Made by a program: the position numbers and the translations under genes. The notes beneath the pieces were generated by a model. It ran no database searches, was not told where the DNA came from, and worked only from the letters and a program-made list of their open reading frames with translations. Below, piece after piece: positions 15,563 through 25,008 of a stretch of DNA of 64,000 nt; positions within the stretch are counted from its first letter, which is position 1; every line of letters begins with the position of its first letter. Source of the DNA: Aliiroseovarius sp. F20344 (lineage in GTDB: Bacteria > Pseudomonadota > Alphaproteobacteria > Rhodobacterales > Rhodobacteraceae); the NCBI RefSeq assembly GCF_023016155.1, contig NZ_JALKBG010000009.1, forward strand, positions 1-64,000, given 5' to 3'.

Positions 15563-17788
15563 ATGAGCCAATCTGGCCAAAAGCGCCCCACTTTGGTGGC
15601 AGACAAGCGTTACCCGACAAAAAGGGCAGCGCCAAAAAAGCCTGCGCGCGCAACAAAGCGCAAAGCAGCTCCGAAACCACGCAAAGGCGGTGGCGGCGGT
15701 GGCCCACGCAAGCCGCGTTCAATTTTGGCGTGGCCATTTGTGGTGATCGGGTGGCTTCTGCGACTGTTCTGGCGGTTGATGTGGAAGGGGGCCGTGGTTG
15801 TCGCCTTGATCATCGGGGTGGCTGTTTTCTACTTCGCATCGACCATGCCCGAGCTAAATGCGATGCTGGATGGCCGGGCTAAGGGGTCGGTCACCATTCT
15901 GGATCGCTATGGCGAAGTCTACGCTTGGCGCGGGGATCAGCGTGGCCGCACCATCACCACCGAAACGGTCAGCCCGCATCTGAAAAACGCGGTCGTCGCG
16001 ACCGAAGACAAACGGTTCTATCGCCACTTCGGTCTTAGCCCACGCGGGATCGCGAGTGCGGTGAAAATCAACATGAGCGAGGGCCGCGGACCGCTTTCGG
16101 GTCACGGTGGCTCGACCCTTACGCAGCAGGTCGCCAAGCTTTTGTGCCTTGGCGTGCCGTATGATCCCGATGTTTGGAAGACCGAAGCAGCCTATGAGGC
16201 CGACTGCCGACAGGGGTCTTTGTGGCGCAAGATGAAGGAAGCCGTCTATGCGATGGCGCTGGAGACCAAGTTCACCAAAGATGAGATCCTGACGATATAT
16301 ATGAACCGCGCCTATTTGGGTGCCGGCTCGTTCGGGTTCGATGCAGCAGCCCAGCGCTATTTCGCGATCCCGGCATCCGAGCTGAACCCGGCACAGGCCG
16401 CGATGCTGTCGGGCATGCTGACGGCACCGTCCCGTTATGCCCCGACCAACAACTTGAAGCGTTCGCAAGACCGCGCCGCGACAGTGCTGCGCCTGATGAA
16501 CGAACAAGGGTACCTGTCAGACAAGGAGACGGCACAGAACCAAGACAATCCTGCAACTTTGTCAAAGGCGGCCAAGGCTCAGGCAGGCGGATATTTTGCG
16601 GATTGGATCATGGGCGATCTGCCAGCCTTCCTGACCCGGAAAACAACCGAAGACGTCATCATCAAGACCACGCTTGATCCGCGCATCCAAAAAGCCGCTG
16701 AAAATGCGGTCGAGAAGATCTTTGCGGAGAAGGTCTCGGCCGGGTCGAAAGCACAAGCCGCCGTTGTTGTGATGAGCGCCGATGGTGCGGTCCGCGGCTT
16801 GGTCGGCGGGCGGGAATCCCGCGTCACCGGCGCGTTCAACCGCGCCACACAGGCCAAGCGGCAGACCGGCTCGGCGTTCAAGCCGTTCGTCTATGCCGCA
16901 GCGCTGGACATGGGGTATCAGTGGGACGATTTCGTCGTCGATGAACCATATTGTTTGAACATCCCGGGATCGGGCGAATGGTGCCCTAAGAACTATACCA
17001 AAAAGTACTACGGCACTGTCAGCTTCACCGAAGCACTTGCCAAGTCGCTGAACATTCCAGCCGTAAAAGTCTCTGAAGAGGTTGGGCGCGAGGCCGTGCG
17101 CTCGGTCGCATCCATGTTTGGGATCGAAAGTGATCTGGCCGCTGGTCCCGCACTGGCTTTGGGCGCGTCCGATGGCACGCTGCTGGAAACCACTGGGGCC
17201 TATGCGGGCATCCTGAACGGCGGGTCGTCGGTCACACCATACGGCCTGACCGAACTGCGCCTAGTTGGCGACCGAGACCCCTTGATGACCCAGACAGGCG
17301 GGATCGGAGAACGCGTCATCTCGCGCGAGGCAGCCGCACAGTTGACCTTTATGATGAACCGAGTGGTGGAAGAAGGCACCGGCACCCGTGCGCGGATCGA
17401 CGGGCTTGAGATTGCAGGAAAGACCGGCACCAGCCAGTCCGCGCGTGACGCTTGGTTCATTGCCTTCACCGCAGACTACGTCATGGGCATCTGGATGGGC
17501 TATGACGACAACACCCCATTGAAGGGTGTGACCGGTGGCGGGCTTCCGGCCGAGATGTGGCGTGAAGCGATGGTCGAAATCCAGTCGCAACTTGTTCCGA
17601 CCCCATTGCCCATGATCCGCCCTCGGTCGACCCCTCAGTTCGATGGGCGGTTGATGTCTTCCGACGATCAGCAGGGATTTGGCGCTCAGCAAAAAGGCGG
17701 CGGCAACCAGGGCGGGCAATCCGTCGGTGAGGCTGTCGAGGATGCGTTGATTGGAGTGCTACGGTCGATCTTCGGTCAGGGCAACTGA
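15563..17788 (+). CDS. mrcA: Penicillin-binding protein 1A, bifunctional transglycosylase/transpeptidase
   Basis: Polymerises and cross-links peptidoglycan in the periplasm. 741 residues. A very basic, glycine-rich cytoplasmic tail (1-55) is followed by one membrane helix (about 57-95), then a GT51 transglycosylase domain with the catalytic glutamate in TEDKRFYRHFG (about 147) and GGSTLTQQ. The transpeptidase domain has SxxK in GSAFKP (about 436), SxN in AKSLN, and KTGT (about 620). The C-terminal tail is Gln/Gly-rich. It ends at a strong bidirectional terminator. Confidence 0.93.
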   Translation: MSQSGQKRPTLVADKRYPTKRAAPKKPARATKRKAAPKPRKGGGGGGPRKPRSILAWPFVVIGWLLRLFWRLMWKGAVVVALIIGVAVFYFASTMPELNAMLDGRAKGSVTILDRYGEVYAWRGDQRGRTITTETVSPHLKNAVVATEDKRFYRHFGLSPRGIASAVKINMSEGRGPLSGHGGSTLTQQVAKLLCLGVPYDPDVWKTEAAYEADCRQGSLWRKMKEAVYAMALETKFTKDEILTIYMNRAYLGAGSFGFDAAAQRYFAIPASELNPAQAAMLSGMLTAPSRYAPTNNLKRSQDRAATVLRLMNEQGYLSDKETAQNQDNPATLSKAAKAQAGGYFADWIMGDLPAFLTRKTTEDVIIKTTLDPRIQKAAENAVEKIFAEKVSAGSKAQAAVVVMSADGAVRGLVGGRESRVTGAFNRATQAKRQTGSAFKPFVYAAALDMGYQWDDFVVDEPYCLNIPGSGEWCPKNYTKKYYGTVSFTEALAKSLNIPAVKVSEEVGREAVRSVASMFGIESDLAAGPALALGASDGTLLETTGAYAGILNGGSSVTPYGLTELRLVGDRDPLMTQTGGIGERVISREAAAQLTFMMNRVVEEGTGTRARIDGLEIAGKTGTSQSARDAWFIAFTADYVMGIWMGYDDNTPLKGVTGGGLPAEMWREAMVEIQSQLVPTPLPMIRPRSTPQFDGRLMSSDDQQGFGAQQKGGGNQGGQSVGEAVEDALIGVLRSIFGQGN

Positions 17789-17811
17789 TCCAGTTCACTT
17801 GAACCTAAAAC

Positions 17812-17844
17812 AAGAAAGCCCCGGCAAACTGCCGGGGCTTTCTT
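17812..17844. terminator. Bidirectional terminator between mrcA and mlaC
   Basis: AAGAAAGCCCCGGC, loop AAACT, GCCGGGGCTTTCTT: fourteen paired bases with A and T tracts on either side, serving the two converging genes. Confidence 0.88.
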
Positions 17845-17862
17845 GTTTCCATTTGGTTGCGA

Positions 17863-18480
17863 TCAGCCTTTTTGCAAATCGGCAATCAGTTGGTTCAGGT
17901 CGCCCTTGCGGCGGTCAAGCATCGCACCGATCTCTTTCCGCTCGGATTTCACAATCGAGATACCTTCGACTTGCATGTCGATAAATTTTCCGTTTTTCGC
18001 GGACACAACGAACACAACATCAAAGGGGGAATGTCCTTTAAGTGTGGTCTTGGTCAGAACTTCGAAGCGGGTTTTCACTGGCTTCGAGCTGACAACGTCA
18101 ATTCGTCCACCCTCGAACTCGCGGAAACGGCTGCCATAGCGACGTGCGATGTAGGCGCGGAAGGCTTTGACAAAGGCACTTTTCTGCGAAGAGCTTGCCG
18201 AACGGCCATCAGGGCCCAACGCCGACAACGCAATAAAGTTCACATCAGCATATTTCGCGAACACGCCTTCGAACTTTTTGATCATCGATGCTTCAGACGC
18301 ACCCGAATTGATGATCGAGTTGATGTCTTTGACAACCTTGTTGATCAGGCTCTCTGCCTGTGCTGCCGAGATTGCTGCGATTGCGCGCCCTGGCATTGCG
18401 GCCAGAACACCCAATCCGGCCAGACCACCAACAAAGGCGCGGCGAGTCATAGAGGTCTCGTTACCCATCATACGCATCAT
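17863..18480 (-). CDS. mlaC: MlaC-type phospholipid-binding periplasmic protein
   Basis: Shuttles phospholipid between the outer-membrane MlaA complex and the inner-membrane importer. 205 residues from the ATG at 18480, chosen because GAGG lies six bases upstream; later ATGs at 18468 and 18450 are possible. A twin-arginine-like signal (MTRRAFVGGLAGLGVLAAMP) leads into the Ttg2D/MlaC domain (QAESLINKVVKDI, SFVKAFRAYIARRYGSRF-like helix, KFIDMQVEGISIV). It overlaps the end of mlaA by 20 bp. The mlaFED permease genes are not in this window. Confidence 0.88.
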   Translation of the reverse strand: MMRMMGNETSMTRRAFVGGLAGLGVLAAMPGRAIAAISAAQAESLINKVVKDINSIINSGASEASMIKKFEGVFAKYADVNFIALSALGPDGRSASSSQKSAFVKAFRAYIARRYGSRFREFEGGRIDVVSSKPVKTRFEVLTKTTLKGHSPFDVVFVVSAKNGKFIDMQVEGISIVKSERKEIGAMLDRRKGDLNQLIADLQKG

Positions 18481-19204
18481 AAATATCCTCAAGCTCATCA
18501 TCTTCTACTTCTACACCCAGCTCATAACGACGCGAGTCCAGATAGTAGAGCTGCATGAGGTCATAGCCCTCTTCGCTCTCATAGAACTCTTCAATCGTAT
18601 CGCTGAACTGATAGCGATCACCGAACTTAGACAGGACCCAAGCTGCCTTTGGAAGGTGTTTCACATCGGTCGGCAAAACCAAGCTTAGTGGGTTCAGCGC
18701 GAAATCGACCAGAATGCCGAAACCATCACGTTCCGTGGACGGGCCAAAGAACGGCAAAACCACATAATCACCTTCCGGCGCACCCCAAACATGTAGGGTT
18801 TCACCAAAGTCGCTGTCACGCTCTTCTAAACCAATATCGGTGGCCACGTCGAAAAGACCAAGAAGTCCTAACGTAGAATTGAACGCAAAACGCACAGTGT
18901 TGTGTACGGCGTCTTCGACGTTGCCTTGAAGCAGGTTGTTCACAACAACGCCCGGCAAGGATGCATTATCCGAGAAATACGAGACAGAGTTTCGCACCGG
19001 CTCAGGCAAAACGGTGCCATACGCATCTGATGCGGGCGACACCAAAGCACGGTCGAGCTTGATGTTGGCACCATGCGTGCGTCGGTTTTTTGCTTCATGC
19101 GGATCGTCATAGCCACTAGGCGCGGGCGCTGTTGCGCAGGCGCTAAGCCCCATAAGGGCCAAACCGGTCAATGCCGCTACAATTTTCGAATTTCTTTTCG
19201 TCAC
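18461..19204 (-). CDS. mlaA: MlaA (VacJ) outer-membrane lipoprotein
   Basis: Outer-membrane part of the retrograde phospholipid system. 247 residues from the GTG at 19204. A lipoprotein signal has the lipobox LSAC about 22 residues in, followed by the VacJ domain: DDPHEAKNRRTHGANIKLDRAL, PEPVRNSVSYFSDN, NTVRFAFNSTLGLLGLFDVA and DFGETLHVWGAPEGDYVVLPFFGPS are typical. The open frame extends upstream to 19576, but that part has no signal sequence and runs into the divergent secretion gene. The C-terminal acidic tail overlaps mlaC. Confidence 0.9.
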   Translation of the reverse strand: MTKRNSKIVAALTGLALMGLSACATAPAPSGYDDPHEAKNRRTHGANIKLDRALVSPASDAYGTVLPEPVRNSVSYFSDNASLPGVVVNNLLQGNVEDAVHNTVRFAFNSTLGLLGLFDVATDIGLEERDSDFGETLHVWGAPEGDYVVLPFFGPSTERDGFGILVDFALNPLSLVLPTDVKHLPKAAWVLSKFGDRYQFSDTIEEFYESEEGYDLMQLYYLDSRRYELGVEVEDDELEDIYDAYDG

Positions 19205-19398
19205 GTGAACAATCGCTGAATCTGGTGTTTTTTTGCCTATCTGCGCCACACATAATAGATGCAGTCGTGTTGCACAGATGTTAAGGCTTCTGCAGCTATT
19301 GAATGTGACTATTTGGCGACAGTTGCAAGCAGAAACCTGCCGAGCGTTCGCAACAGCAGGGGTTGCACGCAAGTGTCCAGCAGAGCAAGCAGGTAAGC

Positions 19399-21123
19399 AT
19401 GAAACAAAACCAGCTGATACAAGGGTTGGAAGAACTGCGCGACCAGCGCCGCAAATTGCGCGGGTTGATGTGGAGTGTCGCTCTTTTCTCGGTTTTCGTG
19501 AATTTGTTGATGCTGACCGCACCAATCTACATGCTGCAACTCTATGACAGGGTTCTGGGCAGCCGATCAGAAGCAACTCTGATTGCCCTTACGCTATTGA
19601 TGGCATTCTTGTTTCTGATGATGGGCGTCTTGGATTATGCACGTGCGCGTATCCTTGCGCGGGCTGGGGCACAGTTTCAGGCGGCACTTGATCAAAGGGT
19701 GTTCTCGGCCGTGATGCGCCAACCTAGCGGGGGTGGCACAACAGCCGGTTTGAAGGATTTGGAAGCAGTGCAAAAACTGCTATCCAGCCCGGTGATCACT
19801 GCAGCTTTTGACATTCCATGGACGCCTGTTTTCCTATTCGCCATCAGCGTTTTCCATCCGTGGCTTGGTATTCTTGCAGTCGTTGGCGGCGGTCTTCTGA
19901 TCGGTATCACGGTGCTGAACCAGATCTTCACCAAAGGGCCGCTAACTCAAGCCACAGTGGCAACCATTCGCGCGGATCAATTGGCCGAACAAATGCGCAC
20001 GGAATCCGAAATGGTGCGCGCATTGGGAATGTCCAGCGGCGCCTACCAACGCTGGCACCAATCGCGCGCGGTATCGCTTCTTGAAAACCTGCGCGCATCG
20101 GATCGCTTGGGCCAGTTTTCGGCCATGTCGAAAACGTTCCGCCAGTTCCTGCAATCTGCAATGCTTGGGCTCGGCGCATACCTGGCCTTGAAAGGCGAGA
20201 TCTCGCCCGGTGCCATGATTGCCGGGTCAATTTTGCTGGGCCGTGCGCTTGCGCCGGTCGATGCCGCAGTCAATCAATGGCAATTGGTGCAGCGCGCGCG
20301 ATCAGCTTGGCAAGCACTTGCCGAGCTTTTGGCCGAAACTCCGCCCGAACAGGACCGTACCACCCTGCCCCGGCCCGCAGCAAAACTTCGCGTCGACAAG
20401 CTGACCGTTATTCCACGTGGCGCGAACCGCGCGGTTTTGCGACAAGTCAGTTTTGACATGAACCCGGGCGAAGCGCTTGGCGTGATTGGACCATCTGGGG
20501 CTGGCAAGTCGACCCTTGCACGCGTTCTGACAGGGGTCGTGCCCCCGGATGGGGGAACCGTTCGCTTGGATGGCGCGTCGCTTGACAACTACTCGCCCGA
20601 GGCATTGGGGCGCTACATCGGATACCTGCCTCAACGCGTTCAGATGTTCGAAGGTACCATTGCCGAAAACATCGCAGGCCTTGATTTGCAGCCAGATTCC
20701 GCGGCCGTCGTGGCAGCGGCGCAAATGGCTGGAGCGCATGACCTGATCCTATCGCTTTCCGAAGGATATGACACGCACATCTCTCCAGGCGGAAACACCC
20801 TGTCCGGCGGCCAAATGCAACGCGTTGGGCTGGCACGCGCGATATACGGAGATCCCGTGATCCTTGTGCTGGATGAACCGAACTCAAACCTTGATAATGA
20901 CGGCACGAAAGCTCTGAACACCGCCATCCGCGCCGTGAAAGAACGCGGCGGGGCTGTGATGATCATGGCCCATCGTCCTGCTGCCATCAAAGAATGCGAG
21001 ATGCTTTTGATCATTGATGACGGGGTCACACGCAGTTTTGGTCCCCGTGATGAGGTGCTGCAAGCACATGTTCGCAACGCAGAGCAGATACAGTCTTCGC
21101 AAACAAACGGGGGCGCGCAGTGA
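19399..21123 (+). CDS. Type I secretion ABC transporter (PrtD/HlyB family)
   Basis: Inner-membrane ATPase of a type I secretion system. 574 residues with no N-terminal peptidase domain: six membrane helices in about 1-300, then a nucleotide-binding domain with Walker A GPSGAGKST (about 366), signature LSGGQMQRVGLARA, and Walker B VILVLDEPNSNLD. The ATG at 19399 follows AGGTAAGC; the frame is open 12 codons further upstream. The HlyD partner overlaps its stop (TGATG at 21121-21125). PrtD-type systems export RTX proteins, but no candidate substrate or TolC is nearby. Confidence 0.9.
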   Translation: MKQNQLIQGLEELRDQRRKLRGLMWSVALFSVFVNLLMLTAPIYMLQLYDRVLGSRSEATLIALTLLMAFLFLMMGVLDYARARILARAGAQFQAALDQRVFSAVMRQPSGGGTTAGLKDLEAVQKLLSSPVITAAFDIPWTPVFLFAISVFHPWLGILAVVGGGLLIGITVLNQIFTKGPLTQATVATIRADQLAEQMRTESEMVRALGMSSGAYQRWHQSRAVSLLENLRASDRLGQFSAMSKTFRQFLQSAMLGLGAYLALKGEISPGAMIAGSILLGRALAPVDAAVNQWQLVQRARSAWQALAELLAETPPEQDRTTLPRPAAKLRVDKLTVIPRGANRAVLRQVSFDMNPGEALGVIGPSGAGKSTLARVLTGVVPPDGGTVRLDGASLDNYSPEALGRYIGYLPQRVQMFEGTIAENIAGLDLQPDSAAVVAAAQMAGAHDLILSLSEGYDTHISPGGNTLSGGQMQRVGLARAIYGDPVILVLDEPNSNLDNDGTKALNTAIRAVKERGGAVMIMAHRPAAIKECEMLLIIDDGVTRSFGPRDEVLQAHVRNAEQIQSSQTNGGAQ

Positions 21124-22442
21124 TGCAGGATAATCCGGTTCAAACCACCCAGAACTTCTCAGCGCGGCGCCCGATGATCCTTGGCTTTATCGCCTTGCTA
21201 ATCTTGGTCGGCGGCTTCGGCACTTGGTCCGTGGCCAGCAAGCTTTCCGGCGCGGTCATTGCTGAAGGTCAGGTGCAGATCGAGCAAAACCGAAAAGTCG
21301 TCCAGCACCTTGATGGTGGCGTTGTCACAGAGATCCTGATCGACGAAGGGGATACGGTGCAAGCCGGAGACGTGTTGATACGGCTTGATGCGGCACAACT
21401 TGCATCGCAGCTCACGATTATCGAGGGACAGTATTTTGAGCTTCTCGCCCGTCAGGCAAGGTTCGAAGCTGAACGCGATGGCACAAGCGCACTGCAATTC
21501 AGTGAAGAGCTGATCAAAACGGCTGAGGAAAGCCCCGAAATTGACAGCCTGATGCAGGGGCAAACCCGCCTGTTCAACTCGCGCATGGATGGGATGGCAA
21601 CACAGCTGGAGCAGCTGGACAAACGCAAAACCCAAATCTCGCGCCAATTGGATGGATTGGCAGCGCAGATCACTGCTTTGAAAGAGCAGCTTGTTCTGAT
21701 CCGGGAAGAGCTTGCCAGTCAACAATCGCTTCTGGACAAAGGCCTTTCGCAGGCGTCACGGGTATTGGCGTTGAAGCGGGAAGAAGCCGCAATTCTTGGC
21801 CGGTTAGGGGAGCTGACCGCCGCGCAGGCCGAAGCAGAGCTGCGGATCACCGAGACCGAGCTGCAAAGCATTGCCCTGCAAACAGATTTGCGTGAGCGTG
21901 CCATTACCGAGCTGCGGGACGGCCGTGCCTCCACCCGCGATTTGGCTGAGCAGCGCAGAAGCACCTTAGAACAACTTGAACGGCTTGAAGTCCGTGCACC
22001 TGTATCGGGCGTTATCCACGGGCTGCAAGTCTTCGCGGAACAAGCCGTGATCCAGCCCGCACAGCCGGTTCTGTATGTCGTCCCACAAGACCGGGATCTT
22101 GTGATCATGTCGCGTGTCGATCCGTTGCACATTGACCAAATATTTGTGGGGCAAACGGTGTATTTGAAGTTCCCAGCCTTCAACAGCCGCGAAACCCCGG
22201 ATCTTCTGGGCCGCGTGACCCGAATGTCAGCGGATTCGTTTGTCGATGACGGGACGGGGCAGTCATTCTATCAGGCCGAAGTGCAACTGGAAGATGGCGA
22301 GATTGAACGCCTTCCCAAAGGTGCAGTCCTCATTCCCGGCATGCCTGTTTCCGCCTTCATTCGCACGACAGATCGCAGCCCGATGCTGTATCTTGTTGAA
22401 CCGCTGTGGGATTACTTCACCAAGGCCTTCCGTGAAACCTGA
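21123..22442 (+). CDS. Type I secretion membrane-fusion protein (HlyD/PrtE family)
   Basis: Periplasmic adaptor linking the ABC transporter to an outer-membrane channel. 439 residues: a short cytoplasmic tail, one membrane helix (about 18-38, LGFIALLILVGGFGTWSVAS), a lipoyl-like half (GQVQIEQNRKVVQHLDGGVV), a long coiled coil (about 95-290, LEQLDKRKTQISRQLDGL), then the second lipoyl half (EVRAPVSGVIHGL) and the beta-barrel end. Start overlaps the ABC gene's stop by one base. No terminator is obvious in the following 117 bp. Confidence 0.9.
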   Translation: MQDNPVQTTQNFSARRPMILGFIALLILVGGFGTWSVASKLSGAVIAEGQVQIEQNRKVVQHLDGGVVTEILIDEGDTVQAGDVLIRLDAAQLASQLTIIEGQYFELLARQARFEAERDGTSALQFSEELIKTAEESPEIDSLMQGQTRLFNSRMDGMATQLEQLDKRKTQISRQLDGLAAQITALKEQLVLIREELASQQSLLDKGLSQASRVLALKREEAAILGRLGELTAAQAEAELRITETELQSIALQTDLRERAITELRDGRASTRDLAEQRRSTLEQLERLEVRAPVSGVIHGLQVFAEQAVIQPAQPVLYVVPQDRDLVIMSRVDPLHIDQIFVGQTVYLKFPAFNSRETPDLLGRVTRMSADSFVDDGTGQSFYQAEVQLEDGEIERLPKGAVLIPGMPVSAFIRTTDRSPMLYLVEPLWDYFTKAFRET

Positions 22443-22559
22443 TCCCAGCGACGATAATTGTTGCAGCATGTCGGTTTCCATCTTTCCCTAATCCCAGACG
22501 CAAGATAGCGTCCGGGCAACGCCTGAAAATCAGGTATGAAATCTAGAAAGGACCGTCCG

Positions 22560-23021
22560 ATGAGTGCATTTGAAACCCGCCTTGCAGAACTGGGCATCAC
22601 ACTGCCTGACGCCCCCGCACCAGCTGCAAACTATGTACCCTACGTGCAGGTTGGTGATCTTGTACATGTATCAGGCCAAATCTCGACCAAAGACGGCGCG
22701 TTTTTGACCGGAAAGCTGGGCGACACCATGACCGCCGAAGAAGGTGCCGACGCAGCGCGAAGCTGTGCGATTGCCCTTCTGGCACAAGTGAAAGCCGCTT
22801 GTGGCGGTGATCTGGACCGCCTCCAACGCGTTGTAAAGCTGGTCGGCTTCGTAAACTCAACCGCAGAATTTGGTGACCAACCCAAAGTGATTAACGGCGC
22901 GTCGGACTTCATGGTCGAAGCGCTTGGGGATGCCGGGCGTCACGCGCGCTCAGCCGTCTCGGCAGCAAGCCTTCCCTTTGGTGTCGCCGTTGAGATCGAA
23001 GGCATCTTCCAGATCAAATGA
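22560..23021 (+). CDS. RidA family protein
   Basis: 153 residues of the YjgF/RidA fold, of the longer subgroup with an N-terminal helix (FETRLAELGITLPDAPAPAANYVP). Motifs VHVSGQIS and the C-terminal ASLPFGVAVEIEGIF fit the family. The conserved arginine of enamine-deaminating members would be in RHARSAVS. It probably protects against reactive enamine intermediates, but members vary. The ATGA overlap with the next gene (23018-23021) shows coupling. Confidence 0.85.
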   Translation: MSAFETRLAELGITLPDAPAPAANYVPYVQVGDLVHVSGQISTKDGAFLTGKLGDTMTAEEGADAARSCAIALLAQVKAACGGDLDRLQRVVKLVGFVNSTAEFGDQPKVINGASDFMVEALGDAGRHARSAVSAASLPFGVAVEIEGIFQIK

Positions 23022-23785
23022 CACGCCGCCCCGTCCCTTTGCCACAAAGCTTCTTTGACCGGCCTATCGCCCATCGTGCTTTGCACGATCTGGACGCGGG
23101 TCGGCCAGAAAACTCGCGCGCGGCCATTCTGGCGGCGGTCGAGGCAGGGTATGGGATCGAGATTGATCTACAGATGTCTCATGACGGGCAAGCGATGGTT
23201 TTCCACGACTATGACCTTGCCCGCCTAACCGCTGCGTCGGGTCCCGTTCGTCAGAGAAGCGCAGTCGAGCTGGGACAAATCAACCTAACCGGCGGCGAAG
23301 AGGGCATTCCCAGCTTTGCCGAGGTTCTGGACATCGTTGCAGGTCGCGTACCGCTTTTGGTCGAACTTAAGGACCAGCACGGCGCCATGGGTCCGCATGA
23401 AGGCGTGATGGAAAACGCGACCGCCGAGGCGCTTTTGGGTTACGACGGCGACGTGGCCGTCATGTCTTTCAACCCCCACTCGGTCAAAGAATTTGGCAAA
23501 CACAATTCCAACCTGCCGCTTGGCCTGACAACCGAAGCCTATAAACAAGAAGACACCCCGCTTCTGCCCGCAGCAACGCGCCGCTACTTGCGCGACATTC
23601 CTGACTACGACCGCGTTGGCGCAAGCTTCATCAGCCATGATGTTCGGGACTTGGACAACCCGGCGGTGACGCGCCTGAAAAAGCGCGGCGTGCCGGTCCT
23701 GTGTTGGACGGTTCGATCGCCACAGGTTGAAAACGAAGCCCGAAAGGTCGCGAACAACGTAACCTTTGAGGGATATCTGGCTTGA
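23018..23785 (+). CDS. ugpQ: Glycerophosphodiester phosphodiesterase, cytoplasmic
   Basis: Hydrolyses glycerophosphodiesters to glycerol-3-phosphate and an alcohol. 255 residues with the GDPD signature: AHRALHDL (first His), RPENSRAAI, and the metal site EIDLQMSHDGQAMVFHD (Glu, Asp, second His), then LVELK on a later strand. There is no signal peptide, so it is cytoplasmic. Coupled to the RidA gene by four bases, with the acyltransferase gene starting 31 bp after its stop. Confidence 0.88.
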   Translation: MTRRPVPLPQSFFDRPIAHRALHDLDAGRPENSRAAILAAVEAGYGIEIDLQMSHDGQAMVFHDYDLARLTAASGPVRQRSAVELGQINLTGGEEGIPSFAEVLDIVAGRVPLLVELKDQHGAMGPHEGVMENATAEALLGYDGDVAVMSFNPHSVKEFGKHNSNLPLGLTTEAYKQEDTPLLPAATRRYLRDIPDYDRVGASFISHDVRDLDNPAVTRLKKRGVPVLCWTVRSPQVENEARKVANNVTFEGYLA

Positions 23786-23816
23786 CCAGACCTCCCCGCT
23801 GCCCCTGAATAGGATC

Positions 23817-25004
23817 GTGAGCGAAACCCAGATCGACATCAGAACCCATGCATCCATCGACGCGATCCGCGCCGAGGATTGGGATGCATGTGCCTGTCCG
23901 GAACGTGCCGATGATGGGCGAGCGTTTGATCCGTTCACAACTCATGGCTTCTTGTCTGCGCTCGAAACCTCTGGCTCGGTTGGTGAAGGCACCGGATGGC
24001 ACCCCCAGCACCTGACCGTTCATCAAGGTGAACTGATCGTCGCGGTGATGCCGCTTTACGTTAAAACACACAGTCAGGGCGAATACGTGTTCGATCACGG
24101 CTGGGCGGATGCTTATGAGCGTGCAGGTGGACGTTACTATCCCAAACTGCAAGCCGCCGTTCCATTCTCGCCCGTGGCTGGACGTCGATTTCTGACGCGC
24201 CCGGATTGTGTGCAGATTGGGCAGGCGGCCCTGGTGCAAGGCATGGTGAAAATCGCAGCCGACAATCAGATAAGCTCGGCCCACGTTACCTTTTGCACTC
24301 AGGACGAAGCCGAAGCGGGCAACGCCATGGGGCTGCTGACACGGGAAGGGCTGCAGTATCACTGGCAAAACGACAACTATGCCGATTTCGATGCGTTTCT
24401 AGGTGCGCTCAGTTCCCGCAAACGTAAACAGATCCGCAAAGAGCGCCGTATAGCTCAAGGGTTCGGCGGCGAGATCCTCACTCTGACCGGCGACCAGATC
24501 CAACCCCAGCACTGGGATGCGTTCTGGCATTTCTATCAGGATACTGGCGCGCGAAAATGGGGGCGTCCCTATTTGACTCGCGCTTTCTTTGATCAATTGC
24601 ATGACACAATGGCAGACGACCTGCTTCTGGTGCTGGCCGAACGTGACGGTCATCCCGTTGCAGGCGCATTGAACGTGATTGGGCGTGACACATTGTTCGG
24701 CCGGTATTGGGGCTGCATCGAAGACCATCCCTATCTTCATTTCGAACTGTGTTATTATCAGGCCATCGACTATGCCATTCAGCACAGGCTGACACGGGTT
24801 GAAGCCGGCGCGCAGGGCGAACACAAGCTGGCGCGTGGCTACCTGCCCGTTACCACCCATTCGCTGCATTGGATCAATGACCCCGGCTTTCGCGAGGCCG
24901 TTGATCAGTTTTTACAATCCGAACGGAAAGCCTTGGCGCAGGACATTGATATCCTAACCTCCTATGGCCCGTTCAAATCCGTGGACGTGTCGGAACACGA
25001 CTGA
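23817..25004 (+). CDS. FemAB/GNAT-like acyltransferase (COG3146, DUF482 family)
   Basis: 395 residues. The C-terminal half has the double-GNAT look of this family (SSRKRKQIRKERR, AERDGHPVAGALNVIGRDTLFGRYWGC, HFELCYYQAIDYAI, VEAGAQGEHKLARGY), which is close to the published family signature. The substrate is unknown. The start is placed at the GTG at 23817, which has AGGA three bases upstream; an earlier TTG at 23766 would overlap the previous gene. Confidence 0.85.
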   Translation: MSETQIDIRTHASIDAIRAEDWDACACPERADDGRAFDPFTTHGFLSALETSGSVGEGTGWHPQHLTVHQGELIVAVMPLYVKTHSQGEYVFDHGWADAYERAGGRYYPKLQAAVPFSPVAGRRFLTRPDCVQIGQAALVQGMVKIAADNQISSAHVTFCTQDEAEAGNAMGLLTREGLQYHWQNDNYADFDAFLGALSSRKRKQIRKERRIAQGFGGEILTLTGDQIQPQHWDAFWHFYQDTGARKWGRPYLTRAFFDQLHDTMADDLLLVLAERDGHPVAGALNVIGRDTLFGRYWGCIEDHPYLHFELCYYQAIDYAIQHRLTRVEAGAQGEHKLARGYLPVTTHSLHWINDPGFREAVDQFLQSERKALAQDIDILTSYGPFKSVDVSEHD

Positions 25005-25008
25005 AGGA

